Made by a program: the position numbers and the translations under genes. Of a stretch of DNA of 7,196 nt, positions 4,779-7,196 are shown one piece after another. Each line of letters opens with the position of its first letter. Position 1 is the first letter of the stretch. Under the pieces are notes generated by a model. That model searched no databases. It was not told where the DNA came from and saw nothing but the letters and a program-made list of their open reading frames with translations. This DNA comes from Clostridia bacterium (GTDB taxonomy: Bacteria; Bacillota; Clostridia; TANB77; CAG-508). The stretch lies in NCBI GenBank assembly GCA_900754285.1, contig CAAECB010000083.1, positions 1 to 7,196 on the forward strand. Direction: 5' to 3'.

Positions 4779-5855
4779 ATGGACAGAAAAGTAAAAGTAG
4801 TTCAATATGGAACTGGCAAAATGAGTGTATACACAATGAGATATGTGTATGAAAAAGGAGCAGAAATAGTAGGAGCAGTAGACGTAAATCCAGCAGTAAT
4901 AGGAAAAGACATAGGAAAGATTATAGTAGCAGAAAATAAAGGAATAAAAGTAGTAGCAATAGACCAAGCAGAAGAAATGTTAAAAGAAACAAAGCCAGAT
5001 ATAGTAATAGTAACAACAATGAGTTTATTCTCAGATGTAGAAGAAGCACTAATGTTATGTGCAAAATTAGGAATAAATGCAATAACAACATGTGAAGAAG
5101 CATTTTTCCCAATGAACTCAAACCCAACAGCAACTAAAAAAATAGATGAAATGGCAAAACAAACAGGATGCACAATAACAGGAAGTGGATATCAAGACAT
5201 CTATTGGGGACAATTAATATCAAGTATAGCAGGCTCAACACATAAAATAACAAAAATAAAAGGAAGTTCAAGCTATAATGTTGAAGACTATGGAATAGCA
5301 TTAGCAAAAGCACATGGAGCAGGATTAACATTAGAAGAATTTGACAAACAAGTAGCATCAGTAGATAGAATATCAGACGAAGAAAGACAAGAATTAATAA
5401 ATAGTGGAAAATACTTACCATCATATATGTGGAATGTAAATGGATGGTTATGTGCAAAATTAGGATTAACAGTAAAATCTCAAACACAAAAAACAGTTCC
5501 ACAAACATACAAAGAAGATATTGAATCATCAACATTAGGAACAACAGTAAAAGCAGGACAAGCAACAGGAATGAGTGCAATAGTTACAACAGAAACAGAG
5601 CAAGGAATAACAATAGAAAGTGAATGTATAGGAAAAGTATATGCACCAGATGAATTTGATAAAAATGAATGGACAGTAGAAGGAGAACCAAACACAACAT
5701 TAGTAATAAACAGACCATCAACAGTAGAATTAACTTGTGCAAGCATTGTAAACAGAATTCCAGATGTTATAAATTCAAAACCTGGATATGTTCCAACAGA
5801 AGAATTTGGAGAATTAAATTACAGAACAAGACCTCTTAATGAATATGTAAAATAG
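4779..5855 (+). CDS. 2,4-diaminopentanoate dehydrogenase-like oxidoreductase (358 aa)
   Basis: The N-terminus VKVVQYGTGKMS (5-16) is a Rossmann dinucleotide-binding turn, followed by a second strand ending GAVDVNP (32-38). The acidic Asp35 at that strand end would suit NAD(H) binding, by inference. The overall look, including IVTTMSLFSDVEEAL and the TTCEEAFFP block (103-111), matches the dihydrodipicolinate-reductase-like family that includes 2,4-diaminopentanoate dehydrogenase (Ord). That enzyme acts in clostridial oxidative ornithine degradation, oxidising and deaminating 2,4-diaminopentanoate to 2-amino-4-oxopentanoate. None of the other ornithine-pathway genes (ornithine racemase, aminomutase, thiolase) is nearby, so the true substrate is uncertain. 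The start follows AAGGAGTGA at 4764-4772. It is flanked by its own promoter and terminator, making it monocistronic. Confidence 0.8.
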   Translation: MDRKVKVVQYGTGKMSVYTMRYVYEKGAEIVGAVDVNPAVIGKDIGKIIVAENKGIKVVAIDQAEEMLKETKPDIVIVTTMSLFSDVEEALMLCAKLGINAITTCEEAFFPMNSNPTATKKIDEMAKQTGCTITGSGYQDIYWGQLISSIAGSTHKITKIKGSSSYNVEDYGIALAKAHGAGLTLEEFDKQVASVDRISDEERQELINSGKYLPSYMWNVNGWLCAKLGLTVKSQTQKTVPQTYKEDIESSTLGTTVKAGQATGMSAIVTTETEQGITIESECIGKVYAPDEFDKNEWTVEGEPNTTLVINRPSTVELTCASIVNRIPDVINSKPGYVPTEEFGELNYRTRPLNEYVK

Positions 5856-5922
5856 AAAAAACAATTGATAAAATCTAACAAAAAACATAAAAACTATACA
5901 ATTTTCGACAAAAAAGAAATGC

Positions 5923-5950
5923 AAAAAAGCCTTGATTTTAAGGCTTTTTT
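5923..5950. terminator. Bidirectional terminator after the oxidoreductase gene
   Basis: AAAAAAGCCTT (5923-5933) and AAGGCTTTTTT (5940-5950) form an 11-bp perfect stem with a 6-nt loop, with runs of six A and six T at its outer ends that serve as T-tracts on both strands. Its loop and 5' arm also contain the -35 box of the next promoter. Confidence 0.9.
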
Positions 5951-5960
5951 GTGGTATACT
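5932..5960 (+). promoter_or_regulatory. Extended -10 promoter overlapping the terminator
   Basis: TTGATT (5932-5937) and TATACT (5955-5960) are spaced by 17 bp, and TG at 5952-5953 gives an extended -10 (TGGTATACT). The -35 box lies within the terminator's 5' arm and loop. Transcription would begin near 5967, about 25 nt before the GTG start of the next gene. Confidence 0.8.
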
Positions 5961-5991
5961 ATACATAGTTGGTAAAAAAAGGATAAGAGAG

Positions 5992-6333
5992 GTGAAAAAG
6001 CTTAAAGGAAAAACCTTAAGTAAAAATATGGAAAAAAAGGAAGGTATAATATCTTTTATAAGACAATTATTTGGAAACACTCAAAATGAAGAAGAAAGTA
6101 TAGAACAAATAGATGAGATAGATGAAGAAACAAGAAAAGAACTAGAAAAATCATATAAACATATAGATAAAATGATGGAAAAATATAAAATTGAAAATTT
6201 TGAAGTATCACAAAAAGAAAAAGCACCAAGAATCAAAAAATCAAGTTTAGAAAATAAAGAGAACCATACACAAATAAATCAAACACCAAAAAAAGAAATG
6301 GAACAAGAACAAGATGGAGATGAAAGAGAGTAA
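5992..6333 (+). CDS. Small charged hypothetical protein (113 aa)
   Basis: I do not recognise this protein. I chose the GTG at 5992: it lies 8 nt after AAGGA (5979-5983) and downstream of a clear promoter. The frame is open from 5932, but everything before about 5967 lies upstream of the predicted transcript start. ATG 6028 is the alternative start, but its nearest purine-rich site is too far away. The product has a basic N-terminus, a short hydrophobic amphipathic patch (GIISFIRQLFG, 18-28), an acidic probable helix or coiled coil (about 33-68), and a polar Lys/Glu/Gln/Asn tail that is likely disordered. There is no signal peptide or membrane helix. It is 25 bp upstream of the DUF4364 gene and probably cotranscribed with it. 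Confidence 0.75.
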   Translation: MKKLKGKTLSKNMEKKEGIISFIRQLFGNTQNEEESIEQIDEIDEETRKELEKSYKHIDKMMEKYKIENFEVSQKEKAPRIKKSSLENKENHTQINQTPKKEMEQEQDGDERE

Positions 6334-6358
6334 TTAAAAAAGTAAGGAGTGTATTAAT

Positions 6359-6904
6359 ATGGCAAATTCAGATAATACTACTGCTTTGGCTGAAAATAAA
6401 GTACTTATATTATATCTATTAAATCAAATACCAAATGGAATAATAGAAAATGGACTATATAAAATTGTAACTTCAATAAACAATGTAAATTATTTCTTTT
6501 TTAAACAAGTATTAACAGATTTAATAGAAACAAAGCTAGTAGGAGAAATAACTAAAGACGAAGATGAGACAATTATAAAAATAACATCTGAAGGAAAAAA
6601 TGCATTATCTCTTACACAAGACGTACTACCAGGAATAATAAAACTAAAAGCTGATAATATGTTCAAAGAAGAATTATCATCAGTAACAGAAGAAACATCA
6701 GTAACAGCTGAGTTTATTCCAAAAAATGAAAATGATTATACTATAAAATGCAAAATAGTAGAAAATAACGAAACAATATTTGAAGTAAGAACAGTTGCAG
6801 GTTCAAGAGATAGAGCAAAAAGGATAGTAGATAATTGGAACTCAAATGCTTCAAAAATATATCCAAGAATATTAGATATATTATTAGAAAATAAAAATGA
6901 TTAA
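6359..6904 (+). CDS. DUF4364 family winged-helix protein (181 aa)
   Basis: The sequence LAENKVLILYLLNQIPNGI (10-28), NYFFFKQVLTDLIETKLV (44-61) and the following KITSEGKNAL (74-83) fit the DUF4364 family known from Clostridia. The first 85 residues look like a winged helix-turn-helix: helices, then a beta wing (VGEITKDEDETIIKIT). A second alpha/beta part, about 110-181, ends in RAKRIVDNWNSNASKIYPRIL. The family's function is not established; a DNA-binding or transcription-regulator role is inference from the fold. The ATG follows AAGGAGTG at 6344-6351. It shares a transcript with the charged hypothetical protein upstream and is followed by a terminator facing the tRNA gene. Confidence 0.85.
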   Translation: MANSDNTTALAENKVLILYLLNQIPNGIIENGLYKIVTSINNVNYFFFKQVLTDLIETKLVGEITKDEDETIIKITSEGKNALSLTQDVLPGIIKLKADNMFKEELSSVTEETSVTAEFIPKNENDYTIKCKIVENNETIFEVRTVAGSRDRAKRIVDNWNSNASKIYPRILDILLENKND

Positions 6905-6910
6905 AATAAA

Positions 6911-6944
6911 AAAACTGGAAACATAAAAGTTTTCAGCTTTTTTT
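6911..6944. terminator. Terminator between DUF4364 gene and convergent tRNA-Met
   Basis: CTG plus GAAAC (6915-6922) pairs with GTTTT plus CAG (6929-6936), with one G-U pair and a 6-nt loop. T-runs follow on the plus strand (6938-6944) and on the minus strand (complement of the A-run 6908-6914). It fits best for the plus transcript, because the G-U pair becomes an A-C mismatch in the minus RNA, but it could serve both converging transcripts. Confidence 0.8.
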
Positions 6945-6959
6945 AATATAAAATATTAT

Positions 6960-7036
6960 TGGTAGCGAAGATGTGATTCGAACACATGACCCTTCGGGTA
7001 TGAACCGAATGCTCTAGCCAACTGAGCTACTTCGCC
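6960..7036 (-). tRNA. tRNA-Met (CAT), elongator, CCA encoded
   Basis: Read on the minus strand, the 77-nt gene folds as a complete cloverleaf: acceptor GGCGAAG / CTTCGCT with a G-U first pair, D-stem GCTC / GAGC, anticodon stem TTCGG / CCGAA around loop TTCATAC (anticodon CAT), T-stem ATGTG / CACAT with loop TTCGAAT, discriminator A and an encoded CCA end (6962-6960). The anticodon stem lacks the three G-C pairs of initiator tRNA, and position 1-72 is not the C-A mismatch of initiators. The TTCATAC loop resembles B. subtilis elongator Met, not the CTCATAA loop of tRNA-Ile2 that carries lysidine. Elongator Met is therefore the best call, though Ile2 cannot be fully excluded. Confidence 0.93.
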
Positions 7037-7056
7037 ATGTCCAACTGACAATACTT

Positions 7057-7085
7057 ATTATACATTGAGAATTAAGATTTGTCAA
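7057..7085 (-). promoter_or_regulatory. Consensus promoter of tRNA-Met
   Basis: On the minus strand TTGACA (7085-7080) and TATAAT (7062-7057) are both perfect consensus boxes with a 17-bp spacer. Transcription would start near 7050, 14 nt before the mature tRNA. This is among the strongest promoters possible by sequence, as expected for a stable RNA gene. Confidence 0.92.
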
Positions 7086-7112
7086 GGGAAAAACAGAAAA
7101 AAATCAAACAGA

Positions 7113-7196
7113 TATGATTCATTTATGATAATGTCTTAATAAATCATTTAGGAAAATGTCTTAATTTTAAAATTTATGATATAAGTAAATCTGATA
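7113..7196 (-). repeat. Right copy of perfect 84-bp inverted repeat at window ends
   Basis: This is the exact reverse complement of 1-84. Read left to right it leaves the unique sequence at TATGATTC and runs off the window end. If it is an insertion-sequence end, the element would start at TGATTC (7115) and continue beyond 7196. It lies upstream of the tRNA-Met promoter, whose -35 box begins 29 bp inside from position 7115. Confidence 0.9.
7116..7165 (-). repeat. Two 25-bp degenerate tandem units inside the right repeat
   Basis: These are the mirror of the units at 32-81: 7116-7140 and 7141-7165, each carrying AATGTCTTAAT near its outer end and a CATTTA core. They differ at four positions, exactly as in the left copy. 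Confidence 0.75.

Noticed and set aside
5932..5991. Longer version of the small charged protein starting at TTG 5932
   Set aside because: Most of this stretch is the terminator stem and the promoter itself, so it would lie largely upstream of the predicted transcript start.
681..6080. Numerous open reading frames of 60-148 codons on the minus strand
   Set aside because: They lie opposite strong plus-strand genes, have Leu/Phe/Ser-rich low-complexity products and no ribosome binding sites. They follow from the A-rich, T-poor coding strand.
1..7196. Possible new defence, CRISPR or phage system
   Set aside because: Apart from the small charged protein and the DUF4364 protein, all genes have recognisable housekeeping or metabolic family assignments. 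There is no repeat-spacer array, integrase, nuclease, toxin-antitoxin pair or reverse transcriptase inside the window.

Overview
The window is AT-rich DNA, and nearly every gene lies on the plus strand. Its codons strongly favour A at the third position (AGA, ATA, ACA, GCA, GGA). Gene content and order (rpmG-secE-nusG-rplK-rplA-rplJ-rplL), Gram-positive Shine-Dalgarno sites (AAGGAGG) and a DUF4364-type protein point to a low-GC Firmicute, most likely an uncultured member of Clostridia. I cannot place it more finely from sequence alone.

Layout. Positions 1-84 and 7113-7196 are a perfect 84-bp inverted repeat at the window's two extremes. Each copy contains two degenerate 25-bp tandem units and resembles the end of an insertion sequence (IS21-like by structure). 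A strong sigma-A promoter (112-140) then drives rpmG (bL33), secE, nusG, rplK (uL11) and rplA (uL1). A candidate L1-binding hairpin lies just upstream of the rplA ribosome binding site. The 278-bp gap between rplA and rplJ is not empty: it holds an L10 leader with a terminator and a competing antiterminator helix. rplJ (uL10) and rplL (bL12) follow and end at a clear terminator near 3900. The rpoB-rpoC genes that usually follow rplL are absent. Instead come an unexplained long inverted repeat, mtnN (MTA/SAH nucleosidase), a 2,4-diaminopentanoate dehydrogenase-like oxidoreductase with its own promoter, then a small charged protein of unknown function followed by a DUF4364 winged-helix protein, both from a promoter that overlaps the preceding terminator. 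At the right end, on the minus strand, is elongator tRNA-Met(CAT) with a consensus promoter.

How the genes work together. The first half is translation and secretion machinery: ribosomal proteins of the large subunit and its L1, L11 and L10-L12 stalks, the essential SecE subunit of the translocon, and the transcription factor NusG. Two RNA structures offer feedback control by L1 and by the L10-L12 complex. The second half is a set of separately transcribed housekeeping or accessory genes with no evident shared pathway.

Nothing here amounts to a clearly new defence or mobile system. The most unusual points are the inverted repeat that bounds the window, the Thr/Glu/Asn-rich tail on SecE, the unexplained inverted repeat after rplL, and the overlapping terminator and promoter at 5923-5960.
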